DNA of 64,000 bases from Eubacteriales bacterium (GTDB taxonomy: Bacteria > Bacillota > Clostridia > Lachnospirales > Lachnospiraceae). The notes beneath the pieces were generated by a model, which ran no database searches, was not told the origin of the DNA, and was given only the letters and a program-made list of their open reading frames with translations. Every line of letters begins with the position of its first letter. Position 1 is the stretch's first letter. Location: contig JAUNGM010000001.1 in the NCBI GenBank assembly GCA_030524545.1, positions 186,001 through 250,000 of the forward strand. Reading direction: 5' to 3'. Shown one piece after another: positions 36,092 through 44,461 of the stretch. Position numbers and translations under genes: made by a program.

Positions 36092-39025
36092 CTATTTTCC
36101 GGTTTCCTGCGTTACTGTTTCTACCGTAATCACGCTCTTTTTCTTCTTTAAATATCTTCTGACTAACAAAATCTCTGCAAGAACAAGAATTGCTGCAAGA
36201 ATCGCGTCCACAATGTATACGATCTGCATCCAGGAAGGAACTGCTCCCGGAACATACGCTTCATAAGCATTGCTGTTTACTGTCACATAAAAAATGTTCT
36301 TTGCTGCCTGACGCATTGCAATCACAGATGTTGCACTTAAATCTGTCATAATGGCTTCATTTCCGGAGGTTCCAAGCATCATATCCGTGCCGCCTCTTAC
36401 TGCCCGGTCTGCATCCATGTATCCATAGTTTCCAAAGTAGTCAGAAATGACCATTCCCTCAAATCCCCATTCTTCTCTCAGGATATCTTTCAGGAGTGCG
36501 GAACATCCGCCTGCCCATTCTGTACCCAGATAATTATAAGAAGACATGACTGCCAATTTTCCGCTGGGCGTATTTTTTACACAGTATTCAAACGGTTTCA
36601 AATAAAGCTCCCTTGCACTCTGCTCGTTAAACCAGGTACACAAAAGGGCATTTCTGTTCGTTTCCTGCTCATTCATTACCAGATGCTTTATGTATGGATA
36701 AACTCCCTGCTTCACTGCTGCTGTCACTTCTGCCAGCGCCATTTTGCTGCTTAACAGACTGTCTTCCGAATAGTATTCAAAGTTACGTCCGCCAAATGCG
36801 CTTCTATGTAAGTTCATAGATGGCGCATACCATCCCACAATATGGAAATCCGTGAATTCCTTACAAATTCCTTCTCCCGCTTTTGCTGCCAGTTCTTCAT
36901 TCCAGGTCTGGGCAATTAAAATTTCTGAACAATAGCCGGTACCAAATGCGTTGATTGTTCTGGAATTCAAACCGGCAGGGCCATCCGTATCCAGTGTCCT
37001 GAGCTTATTTACAGAGGTCACAGCTGCTGTCTGATGTCCGCCATATGCAATCAATTCCACCATTTCATCTACCGTAACCTGATCAAGCAGTTCTTCCCAG
37101 CGCGGATCATCATAATCTGCTCCCCTCAGATCATAAAGCTCCAGTCCATTCTTCGCCCCGGTTACGGGCATAACGTCTTCCGGATTATTATAGTCTTCCG
37201 GATTCCAGGTTCCATTGCCCTGAACCGTTCCCTCCAGCTCATAGCTTTCCGGTGCTTTTACTGCCTCTTCAAAGTTTGCAAAACCATTTTCTCTGGATAA
37301 ATAAGAAATGTTCCCCTCCGCAAAATCCAGTTTATTCCCGGCCGCCACTGCGTCACCCGCATGAGGATTTGACTCATCATATACGATTTCTTCCTCAAGC
37401 TCATATTCTCTTGTATCAATCACATGATGGCTGTCGGAGCGAAGGCTGATTTCATACGTTCCTTCCTCTAATACATAGGCGCCTCTACCATAAGTATCAT
37501 AAGAAGCCATATCTTCAATATTAAAGGTAAGTGTCAGTGTCTGTGATTGTCCCGGTTCAAGCAGATCTGTTTTATCAAATGCCACCAGATTCACACTGGA
37601 TTTTTCAATTCCTCTATTCGTATACGGTGGGTTATAATACAATTCTGCCACTTCTTTGCCTGCCTCATTGCCTGTATTTGTTACCGTAACATCTACACTG
37701 ATAGAATCTTCTGTAATATTCAGTTCTCCCATTTCCTGTTCAAAGGTGGTATAGCTTAAACCATAGCCAAAAGGATACATTACAAGCTTGTCATAATCAA
37801 TTAATTCCTCTTCTGCCGCCGTTTCATAAAAACGGTACCCTGTATAAATTCCTTCCGCATAGTTGACAAAGGATACAATACCGTCAGCTCTTTCCCATGC
37901 CGCTTTTGCAGCATCGGATACTTCCTGGGTATTGGTATAAGCAAAATGTCCAATATTATTGAAATACGGTGCCTGGCTGAGATCCCTTACCCATGTATCC
38001 GCTGTTTTCCCGGAAGGATTCACTTCACCGGAAATAATATTGCCGAGAGCATTAAAGCCTGCAGCTCCTGCACCAGCGCAGAGAAGAACACTCTTAATCT
38101 GCTCATAGTCCTCCGTCCAGCCAAGCTCCAGTGCATTTGCGCCGTTATATACAACAATGACGTTATCGAATTCACTGCATACCATATCTACCAGATCCGC
38201 CTCTGTACGGCTCAGTTCCAGATAAGACTGCCCATCTTCAAAATCATCATAGTCCCCATTGTTTGTGTAGGTTCCTCTTACATATTTTGTTCCTATCTCC
38301 AATGTAGAACCATCCATAACACTTCCCATGTCATGAGGAAGATCCGCGCCCTCACCACCGGTACGTGCGATTACAATTACAGCCGTATCTGAAAACTCTT
38401 TTGCATTCTCAATCATTTCCCCCGAATACTGCGCAACCGGCACCTCCGGTAATGTCCAATCCTGTCCTTCATTGATACGGATCAGCGGGCGATCTGCACG
38501 ATATTCCACATACATATCAGACAACTCACTGTTTGTCTCAAATCCCGCATTTTCCAAACCTTCTAAAATTCCCACAGCCGTAGACGCGTCTACCGTTCCC
38601 GAGCCTGTACCGCCGTAAATCGGATTGGTGGATGCCCAGCCAAATACATTGATCTTTTTCGGAGCAATCGGCAAAAAGGCATCTTCATTTTTCGTCATTA
38701 CAATACCTTCATTCGTGATTTCTTCAATAATCTGTCTGGAATTCTCTGCGTTTTCCTGTGACAGTTCTCCTTTATCGGCCAGCACAACATTTAATGTATT
38801 ATACAATGCACCTGACAGCATGATATTCACCGTCAGTGCCGTTACTACAACAAATGCAATCAGTGACTGCCATCTGATAAATCCTTTTGTCGGCTTTTTC
38901 CACTTCCTCGCAATAATCATTACGGCAATCATACATATCAATGCTGCAACAATCACAATGATATGATTCCTTACCAGTTGGACAACGCTAATGACGTCCT
39001 CCCATGCAACTTCCACATTTCCCAT
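36092..39025 (-). CDS. Membrane-anchored, circularly permuted GH3 glycoside hydrolase
   Basis: 977 residues. Two N-terminal helices (about 15-35 and 50-70) and one near the C-terminus (IVYIVDAILAAILVLAEILL) anchor it, with the catalytic body between. Domain order is inverted: the GH3 alpha/beta C-domain comes first (INVFGWASTNPIYGGTGSGT), then the fibronectin-like domain (FGYGLSYTTFEQEMGEL), and last the barrel (LDTDGPAGLN, NFEYYSEDSLLSSKMAL, KHLVMNEQE). The nucleophile is Asp near 861 in GMVISDYFGNYG. Inverted GH3s are known from rumen bacteria. The topology places the enzyme outside the membrane. It heads the GH3-GH3-GtrA operon with AGGAGG-like GGAGG at the start. Confidence 0.92.
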   Translation of the reverse strand: MGNVEVAWEDVISVVQLVRNHIIVIVAALICMIAVMIIARKWKKPTKGFIRWQSLIAFVVVTALTVNIMLSGALYNTLNVVLADKGELSQENAENSRQIIEEITNEGIVMTKNEDAFLPIAPKKINVFGWASTNPIYGGTGSGTVDASTAVGILEGLENAGFETNSELSDMYVEYRADRPLIRINEGQDWTLPEVPVAQYSGEMIENAKEFSDTAVIVIARTGGEGADLPHDMGSVMDGSTLEIGTKYVRGTYTNNGDYDDFEDGQSYLELSRTEADLVDMVCSEFDNVIVVYNGANALELGWTEDYEQIKSVLLCAGAGAAGFNALGNIISGEVNPSGKTADTWVRDLSQAPYFNNIGHFAYTNTQEVSDAAKAAWERADGIVSFVNYAEGIYTGYRFYETAAEEELIDYDKLVMYPFGYGLSYTTFEQEMGELNITEDSISVDVTVTNTGNEAGKEVAELYYNPPYTNRGIEKSSVNLVAFDKTDLLEPGQSQTLTLTFNIEDMASYDTYGRGAYVLEEGTYEISLRSDSHHVIDTREYELEEEIVYDESNPHAGDAVAAGNKLDFAEGNISYLSRENGFANFEEAVKAPESYELEGTVQGNGTWNPEDYNNPEDVMPVTGAKNGLELYDLRGADYDDPRWEELLDQVTVDEMVELIAYGGHQTAAVTSVNKLRTLDTDGPAGLNSRTINAFGTGYCSEILIAQTWNEELAAKAGEGICKEFTDFHIVGWYAPSMNLHRSAFGGRNFEYYSEDSLLSSKMALAEVTAAVKQGVYPYIKHLVMNEQETNRNALLCTWFNEQSARELYLKPFEYCVKNTPSGKLAVMSSYNYLGTEWAGGCSALLKDILREEWGFEGMVISDYFGNYGYMDADRAVRGGTDMMLGTSGNEAIMTDLSATSVIAMRQAAKNIFYVTVNSNAYEAYVPGAVPSWMQIVYIVDAILAAILVLAEILLVRRYLKKKKSVITVETVTQETGK

Positions 39026-39175
39026 ACTTTTTTCCTCCGTTCTCTTTCATTTGGGTATTGTTTTTCTTGATAAAAGAAAACCGAAAATTTTTTCTGGTAT
39101 ATTTGGTTGTGTGTGAGGTAAAATTGGTACCTGCAGGACTTGCCACCGGCAGCATCCTTCGGATGCTATGACAAC

Positions 39176-39214
39176 AAAAAAATCGGCAGACCCTTTTTGT
39201 CCACCGACTTTTTT
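39176..39214 (-). terminator. Rho-independent terminator after the AgrC-like kinase
   Basis: On the minus strand TCGG-(TG)-GAC pairs with GTC-(TG)-CCGA around an A-rich loop, flanked by A and T runs. It separates the two-component operon from the GH3 operon. Confidence 0.7.
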
Positions 39215-39217
39215 CAC

Positions 39218-40525
39218 CTAAGATTTATAAAACAGGATATCCACCTGAAAACGCTGATTCCCTGCATACATCAGCATGTCTCCTTTATACTTGTCCACAA
39301 TATATTTAATACTCCGCACTCCAAAGCCATGGTATGCCTTGTCCTCCTTTGTTGTCACCGGAAGCCCCTCATCAAAGACAATTTCTGCGTTACAATAATT
39401 ATCCATATGAATATGATACCCCTGGCTTTTCCTGGCCATTTGAACACTGATGATCCTCTTCTCTTCGTCCGGCTCCTTCATCACACTTTCAATCGCATTA
39501 TCCAGAAGATTTCCGAAAAGTGCGTATACATCTGTGGTATTCATAAAGTCTAAGGCAGTGCCATCTATCATACTGCTCAGCTTGATATTATATTCATCAC
39601 ACAACAGACTTTTTTCTGTAAGGACCAAATCCAATGCGTCATTTCCCGTTTGATAGATATTATCATAGATTGCTACTGCATTTTTAATACTTTCAATGTA
39701 CTCCTTCTGATCTTCAGAATCTTCTATTCTCGAAATCTTGGAAATCCGGTATTTCAGGTCATGACATTTAATATTGATAATATTGATATTCTCTCTGGAA
39801 AGCTTTTGCTGTTCTCTTAAGCTATGCAGCATATTTTCCATCATCTCATTTTCATGCAGGATCCGATTCTGCCTGGACAGATTAAAAGCAATAAACATGG
39901 ACAACGCACAGCAGAAAATCGCATAGATCTTGCACAGCACATTACGAAGCAGCCCTGATTCTTCCCCGAACATCCGGCTGTCTACCAATACACTTAGAAA
40001 TACAACGATCAGCAAAATTACCAGCGCAAGAACAATCATACGAATATCTCTATTCTTTAATTCACTTTTTCCCTCATATCGCTTGATCAGAACAAAATAA
40101 ACCAGAAGATCTATAAAGAGATACGGCAAAAAACGAAAGAAAACAAAATCCCAAAGACTACTAAGCTCCAGTGCCGTCAATTCCTGAACGATCATCGATA
40201 CGGCAAATCCAATATGCTGTGCTGCATATCCACATACACCTGCAAATAGAATCTCTTTCCCCGTAATTTGAAAGCTTTCCCACATCACGACTAAAGATAA
40301 GCAGAACAAACTGATATAATAGCTCGTATACACCACCGGATTATTCCCCGGGATACTTGTATATAATTGAAATACCATCCAGGCGATCGAAAAATATCCT
40401 GTCATTCCGGTTATAAGCCTTATGGGAAAATACTTCTTCCGTTTCCATGCCAATACAAAAAAAGCTTCTGCCATAATAAGCTGCAATGAAAACCGGATAC
40501 AGGATATAAAACGCAAGCCATCCAT
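39218..40525 (-). CDS. AgrC/VirS-like GHKL sensor histidine kinase
   Basis: 435 residues. The first about 205 residues form six predicted membrane helices, the sensor of AgrC-type peptide receptors. The kinase core has the phospho-acceptor region INIIKCHDLKYRISKISR (His in KCHDLKYR), the N box ALFGNLLDNAIESVMK and the G-box remnant HGFGVRSIKYIVDKY, as in GHKL kinases without a classical DxGxG. It overlaps the LytTR regulator by one base and works with it. No AgrD/AgrB-like gene is adjacent, so the ligand is unknown. Confidence 0.93.
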   Translation of the reverse strand: MDGLRFISCIRFSLQLIMAEAFFVLAWKRKKYFPIRLITGMTGYFSIAWMVFQLYTSIPGNNPVVYTSYYISLFCLSLVVMWESFQITGKEILFAGVCGYAAQHIGFAVSMIVQELTALELSSLWDFVFFRFLPYLFIDLLVYFVLIKRYEGKSELKNRDIRMIVLALVILLIVVFLSVLVDSRMFGEESGLLRNVLCKIYAIFCCALSMFIAFNLSRQNRILHENEMMENMLHSLREQQKLSRENINIINIKCHDLKYRISKISRIEDSEDQKEYIESIKNAVAIYDNIYQTGNDALDLVLTEKSLLCDEYNIKLSSMIDGTALDFMNTTDVYALFGNLLDNAIESVMKEPDEEKRIISVQMARKSQGYHIHMDNYCNAEIVFDEGLPVTTKEDKAYHGFGVRSIKYIVDKYKGDMLMYAGNQRFQVDILFYKS

Positions 40526-41235
40526 TAATAAATTCCCCCTATGTATTTCATTAGCTCCTCTTTAAACTCTCTTTTTCTCTGCCTGCTGATTGGAAGCTGC
40601 ACATCATCATCCAACCATACTGTATCTTTGGATGCCCTTGTTACATGCCTCAAGTTCACCAGACAGCCGCTGATGCACTTTGAAAAACCTTCACTCTTCA
40701 AAACGCTTTCGGCATCTGCTATAGTCCCTCTAATCCTAAATACCCCGTCTTTTGTATGATAAACAAGATAATTTTTTTCCTTCTCAATATAGGTAATCCC
40801 GGATGCCCTGAGTTTCATGACAGTATCACCTGTATCGATTACAATTTCTTTTTCTGCATTCATCCTGGAAAAGCGGATTGCTTTTTTTAATTTGTCTGTA
40901 AAGATATAATATTCCACCGGTTTCACAATAAAGTCTATTGCATTCACTTCATAACCCCGTATTGCATATTGAGCCATATTGGTTACAAAAATAATCCCCA
41001 CTGACTGATCGATCTTTCTTATCCGGTGTGCTGCTTCTAATCCATCCAGATGCGGCATTTCTATATCCAGAAACACAACGTCAAAGCTTCCATCATAATC
41101 CTCTACAAAATTTATTCCATTATGAAATTCTTTTACAGAGACTTGAACGTATTCTTCTGTACTGTACCTTTTCAAATAAGACCTCATTAATTTCAGATGT
41201 TCCACGTCATCATCTACTAATGCAATTCTGAGCAT
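40525..41235 (-). CDS. LytTR-family response regulator
   Basis: 236 residues. The receiver domain has VDDDVEH, phospho-acceptor Asp57 in VVFLDIEMPHLDG, and the Lys in FIVKPVEYY. The LytTR DNA-binding domain is at about 135-236 (ASGITYIEKEKNYLVYHT, then GCLVNLRHVTRASKDTVWL and LPISRQRKREFKE). The start has GAGGGAG 8 bases before. Such regulators bind direct repeats upstream of targets; the GH3 operon directly downstream is a plausible but unproven target. It is followed by and coupled to the kinase. Confidence 0.94.
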   Translation of the reverse strand: MLRIALVDDDVEHLKLMRSYLKRYSTEEYVQVSVKEFHNGINFVEDYDGSFDVVFLDIEMPHLDGLEAAHRIRKIDQSVGIIFVTNMAQYAIRGYEVNAIDFIVKPVEYYIFTDKLKKAIRFSRMNAEKEIVIDTGDTVMKLRASGITYIEKEKNYLVYHTKDGVFRIRGTIADAESVLKSEGFSKCISGCLVNLRHVTRASKDTVWLDDDVQLPISRQRKREFKEELMKYIGGIY

Positions 41236-41268
41236 TACATTTTCTCCCTCTATTCAGTAAATATCAGA

Positions 41269-41531
41269 TTACAATTCAGGAAATCCAACCTTATTCTCTG
41301 TTTGTTTTTCTTCCTCTTTCATTAATTCCAAACGTACTGTTTCGGATTCATTCGCCATTGTCTCGGCTCCCGTTTCCGCATCTATTTCGTCTTCTTTTTA
41401 GCCAGTCTGCCATGATTGCTGCCACTCCCGCCAAAAACGCCCAGATACCGAATGCAGCCAGCAGGATTCTGTAAAGTACTTTGGGCACCATCAAATAAAT
41501 AGGATGTTCTCTTTTTCACTTCATTGTTCAT
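41269..41531 (-). pseudogene. Mosaic scar: CMD 5' end + DUF4405 3' end + cyclophilin-like 3' end
   Basis: Three gene fragments lie head to tail on the minus strand. First about 24 codons match the start of the carboxymuconolactone decarboxylase at 51737 (MNNEVKKRTSYLFDG). Then two blocks of the DUF4405 3' end (from 48509) follow, fused at a GGGCGTT-T repeat with the middle deleted and out of frame (NHGRLAKKKTK in one frame). Last, from about 41384 to the TAA at 41269, comes the tail of the cyclophilin-like lipoprotein (AETGAETMANESETVRLEL). It lies directly behind EFR1, where the full genes would be expected. No function. Confidence 0.85.
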
Positions 41532-41548
41532 TTCGCGGCCTCTCTTTC

Positions 41549-42316
41549 CTATGACAACTGACAATTTGATTCCATAATCTCATGCAGGGAAATATGCTCA
41601 TTACGATAACGGGCATCAGGATTTGCCTCCGGGATCGTAAGCTGTATTGCCTTTTTCGGACAGGCATGTGCACAGGCCAGACAAGTCTGGCAATTCCCCG
41701 GAATATGCACCGCTTTTCCATCTGCTACATGAATGGATGAAGAAGGGCATACCTTTTCACAGGTACCACAGCCAACACAATTTTCCGTTACCCGAAGAAG
41801 ATGCTGCCATACATCTGCAGGCATCTGATTCATGCGGTTAAGGAACTGTTGGTGTGCGGCACGGTCTATATCTGTGACCTCTGAAATCATGTTCTTGTGT
41901 GCAGCCAAATCATCAAGAATTACTGCCATATTTTCTTCAACTCTCTTATCAATCTTCTTCTGCTCATTCATATCAAAGCCTGGCAGCCAATTATCGACCA
42001 TCACAATCACATTGATGTAATTAACAGAAACACCACACTCGTCACAAAGCTTCTTTGCCAGTTCAGCAGCCCCGCCATGTCGATTCCCATAGGTCAGAAT
42101 CATATAGAAATAGTCCGTTTGAAAAACGACTTTTTTCAAAAATTCCTTAACCATAGACGGCACCTCGTGTCCGTAGATTGGGGCAACAATACCGATCGTT
42201 TCCGCTGTAAACTCCATATTTTCCTGCCGCATAATCTGCGGTATGCTCAGCGGTTTTTCTTCAATTTGTTTTGCAATGTACAGACCGTTTCCTGTACCGG
42301 TAAAATAAAATATCAT
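41549..42316 (-). CDS. EFR1-type flavodoxin/ferredoxin fusion
   Basis: 255 residues. The N-terminal flavodoxin-like part opens MIFYFTGTGNGLYIAKQIE and has TYGNRHGGAAELAKKL. The C-terminal part is a two-cluster ferredoxin: CVGCGTCEKVCP (about 176-187) and CQTCLACAHACP (about 206-217). This is the EFR1 family of cytosolic electron carriers in anaerobes. It lies 68 bp downstream of MerR promoter copy 2 and is the only intact gene of that unit. Its last codons (IMESNCQL) are also found as a ghost upstream of the CMD gene at 51755, showing that the two loci once had the same order. Confidence 0.93.
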   Translation of the reverse strand: MIFYFTGTGNGLYIAKQIEEKPLSIPQIMRQENMEFTAETIGIVAPIYGHEVPSMVKEFLKKVVFQTDYFYMILTYGNRHGGAAELAKKLCDECGVSVNYINVIVMVDNWLPGFDMNEQKKIDKRVEENMAVILDDLAAHKNMISEVTDIDRAAHQQFLNRMNQMPADVWQHLLRVTENCVGCGTCEKVCPSSSIHVADGKAVHIPGNCQTCLACAHACPKKAIQLTIPEANPDARYRNEHISLHEIMESNCQLS

Positions 42317-42383
42317 AGATGTCTCCTTCTAATTTTCCTTGTATCATTACTTGACCTGTGCTATAATCCGATTGATACTATCG

Positions 42384-42414
42384 ATTATATTTTCCGGTTG
42401 TAACAACCGGTCAA
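42384..42414 (-). promoter_or_regulatory. MerR-type promoter, copy 2 (EFR1)
   Basis: TTGACC (42414-42409), 19-base spacer, TATAAT (42389-42384) on the minus strand, with the dyad CCGGTTGTTACAACCGG at 42394-42410. It is identical to copy 1 over this stretch, and the sequence on both sides is also similar. Confidence 0.88.
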
Positions 42415-42470
42415 GTGGTTTTTGAGAAAAAATCATGAAATTTATGTGAACAACATAGGAGGCAATGATC

Positions 42471-42548
42471 ATGTATACGATGATGCAGGTTTGCCGGGAA
42501 TTGGATATGACCTACCAGACCTTAAAATACTATTGCAACGAAGGAACT
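42471..42548 (+). pseudogene. MerR regulator fragment, copy 2 (first 26 codons)
   Basis: Starts MYTMMQVCRELDMTYQTLKY and matches the intact MerR gene to YYCNEG with only synonymous-type base changes, then breaks into unrelated sequence and a stop. AGGAGG and leader are kept. It cannot make a functional protein, having half a DNA-binding domain and no dimer helix. Confidence 0.88.
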
Positions 42549-42566
42549 CCGAAAATTCCCATATAG

Positions 42567-42641
42567 CAGTATCAATCCAAGGAATATTCAGGAGACCTGT
42601 ATGTTACGGAGAATGGCTCACCTTTACAATCTGGAACATGA
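42567..42641 (+). pseudogene. Short fragment resembling the end of a GH1 beta-glucosidase
   Basis: A 24-codon run ending in TGA reads KEYSGDLYVTENGSPLQSG. The YVTENG part resembles the nucleophile motif of GH1 enzymes (compare IIVTENG in the gene at 52027). It follows the MerR fragment without a start codon. The family assignment is tentative; the 65 bases that follow, up to the dehydrogenase-like gene, show nothing. Confidence 0.35.
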
Positions 42642-42705
42642 TATACAGGACGTAAGCAACAACGGCTATTACCAAAGCAAGCTATCAGGCCAGCCGGGAG
42701 GCCTT

Positions 42706-43806
42706 TCAGCGAAGGCACTCTTTCATAATACCTGTAACCTCATCCAGAGAAAGCAGCGTTGCAATATCAATTTCTTTTACTTTTTCCGCAGAAACCTCGC
42801 CATCGAAGTACATATCCACGCCAAGCTCCGAAAAAAGCTCAAGCATTTTATCGGCAGATTCCTTTACGTTTCCTCCATAACCAAATGCATCCTTAAAATA
42901 GCGGCGAATATCGCTGTCGTGATATTTTGCCATTGCTTTCAGGAAACGCGGGAACAGCGTCGTCAGACTCTTGCGGTAAACGGCTCCGAACAAGACCTCC
43001 GGAATAAACTCCAGTTCATAGATGTCGTAAGCATAGTTTTCTTCTTTGCCAAGCCCCAACCGGCCGGAGGTCGAAATCGACGCCCCGTAGAGGATCACGC
43101 CGCGGGCATCGGAATCCTCCGGATTCTCTTTCAACTTCTTTACTGCCGCAAGCACATTCCGTATCACAGAGATGCCAATGTCATAGGATACCGGATTCTT
43201 GTCTCCAATGGTGGAGGCTGATAACTGCACCAGCGTGACCAGTCCGGTATAAGCCGTCATTTCCTCCCCAAGGGACATGGAATACTTCGGAACAAGAATG
43301 GCGGTATCCGCCGCAATCCCATAAGCAGTGCCAAAGTCCCCGGTTCTGGAATCTGCTGATACGGCGCCCAGTCCATACTCCGAGCCACTGGACGGATAGG
43401 TGGGCATGAGGATCAGTGGCAGCTTTTTCAGGCCATACGGATTCTTCTCCGCCTTTACATACGCCCAGAGATCATCCGCATGGTAAGTGCCAAATGCGAT
43501 CAGTTTTGCGCAGTCCATAATATTGGCTCCGCCTGCGCCGATCACCAACTCAATGCCATTCTCTTTAACGAGCCGGATTCCTTTTTCAATTACTTCTAAT
43601 TCTCTCGAAGCATCTGCCAGCTCGTAGAAAATGCCGCCAGCGTTTTCTACTGCTTTCTTTACATCATCATAGCAGCCGTTCTTTTTCGCAGATCCGCCAC
43701 CATAAACGAGCAGCGTCTTTTTTTCCGCAGTCAGCGCCGCCAGTTCTCCGGTCGGGTCATTTCGGAACAATAGTTTTGTGTCGTTTCTCAGTTGAAAGTC
43801 TTTCAT
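42706..43806 (-). CDS. Iron-alcohol-dehydrogenase-like protein lacking the metal ligands
   Basis: 366 residues with the family III alcohol dehydrogenase fold: LLVYGGGSAKKNGCYDDV for the nucleotide loop and LVIGAGGANIMDCAKLIA replacing the usual GGGSxxD. The stretch that normally supplies Asp and His ligands (D-x-x-x-H) reads MTAYTGLVTLVQLSAS near 183-198, with neither residue in place. The later His ligands are also absent (ELEFIPEVLFGAVY, about 262). Compare the canonical gene at 49820, which keeps them. It may bind NAD(P) but is unlikely to be an ordinary iron-dependent dehydrogenase. It follows the cyclophilin-like lipoprotein gene by 18 bp. Confidence 0.88.
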   Translation of the reverse strand: MKDFQLRNDTKLLFRNDPTGELAALTAEKKTLLVYGGGSAKKNGCYDDVKKAVENAGGIFYELADASRELEVIEKGIRLVKENGIELVIGAGGANIMDCAKLIAFGTYHADDLWAYVKAEKNPYGLKKLPLILMPTYPSSGSEYGLGAVSADSRTGDFGTAYGIAADTAILVPKYSMSLGEEMTAYTGLVTLVQLSASTIGDKNPVSYDIGISVIRNVLAAVKKLKENPEDSDARGVILYGASISTSGRLGLGKEENYAYDIYELEFIPEVLFGAVYRKSLTTLFPRFLKAMAKYHDSDIRRYFKDAFGYGGNVKESADKMLELFSELGVDMYFDGEVSAEKVKEIDIATLLSLDEVTGIMKECLR

Positions 43807-43824
43807 AAAATCATCCTCACTTTC

Positions 43825-44337
43825 TTACTCATTTTCTGTTTGTTCTTCTTCCGCTCCCAGTAATTCCAATCGTACCGTTCCTGCTTCGTTTGCCATCGTT
43901 TCAGCTCCCGTTTCCGCATGGCCCAACGGAATTACCTCTACAATGGTCTGTTCATAAATATCATCGTAGAAAATCGCAAGGTCAGGCCCGGCGTTCCAGT
44001 AGCCAAAATCACCAATCTCATATTCTCTTGTTGTTGCCTCTACGGAGGAAAGATGCTCCGGCAGCGTCATCCCTTTCGCAAAGCTGTTCCTCTCAATCAG
44101 CGTTAGTTCCAGTGGCAGCATTACCACCAGATCAGCAGCGGCCCTTGAATCATTTAATGTAATAATCACCTCTGTATTTTCAGTAATCATTTTGATTTGA
44201 GTACCTTCTACACTCTCATAGCTGCTATTTTCAGATACATCGAGCGTTCCTGTATCCTGCTGCCCGGTTGTTCCGCAAGCTGCCAAAGTGCATATTAAAT
44301 TCAAAGCCAGAATAACTATCAATATTCTGCGAGTCAT
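43825..44337 (-). CDS. Cyclophilin-like-fold lipoprotein
   Basis: 170 residues with a lipobox (CTLAAC, Cys21). The body matches the cyclophilin-like (Cyclophil_like2) domain common in Clostridia: TEVIITLNDSRAAADLVVML, FAKGMTLPEHL, and EIGDFGYWNAGPDLAIFYDD. These proteins share the fold but are not proven prolyl isomerases. Exported to the outer membrane face. Partial copies occur at 41269-41384 and inside the chimera at 46220. GGAGG precedes the start. It precedes the dehydrogenase-like gene in a short operon, a pairing often seen in redox-stress loci. Confidence 0.9.
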   Translation of the reverse strand: MTRRILIVILALNLICTLAACGTTGQQDTGTLDVSENSSYESVEGTQIKMITENTEVIITLNDSRAAADLVVMLPLELTLIERNSFAKGMTLPEHLSSVEATTREYEIGDFGYWNAGPDLAIFYDDIYEQTIVEVIPLGHAETGAETMANEAGTVRLELLGAEEEQTENE

Positions 44338-44351
44338 AATACACCTCCGTT

Positions 44352-44459
44352 CTACTTTTTATAGGCTTTCAAATATTCCAGCCTCTAAGTGACTGCCTAT
44401 TCTGCGTCACACCTGTAAAACCCGTAACCTGCTCCCATTGAAGCTTCTAACCGGGCATC
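44352..44459 (-). pseudogene. Remnant of the alpha/beta hydrolase 3' end
   Basis: 36 codons aligned with the C-terminus of the hydrolase at 45290: DARLEASMGAGYGF against DSARLEVLPGAGHGF, and RLEYLKAYKK against MLEYLETHKK. Two in-frame stops are present. It sits between the TraX gene and the cyclophilin-like gene and is the left member of a direct repeat that flanks TraX. Confidence 0.82.
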
Positions 44460-44461
44460 CT

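Noticed and set aside
41382..41564. 60-codon minus-strand frame as a real small gene
   Set aside because: It is an accidental fusion of CMD and DUF4405 fragments; the DUF4405 part is out of its native frame.
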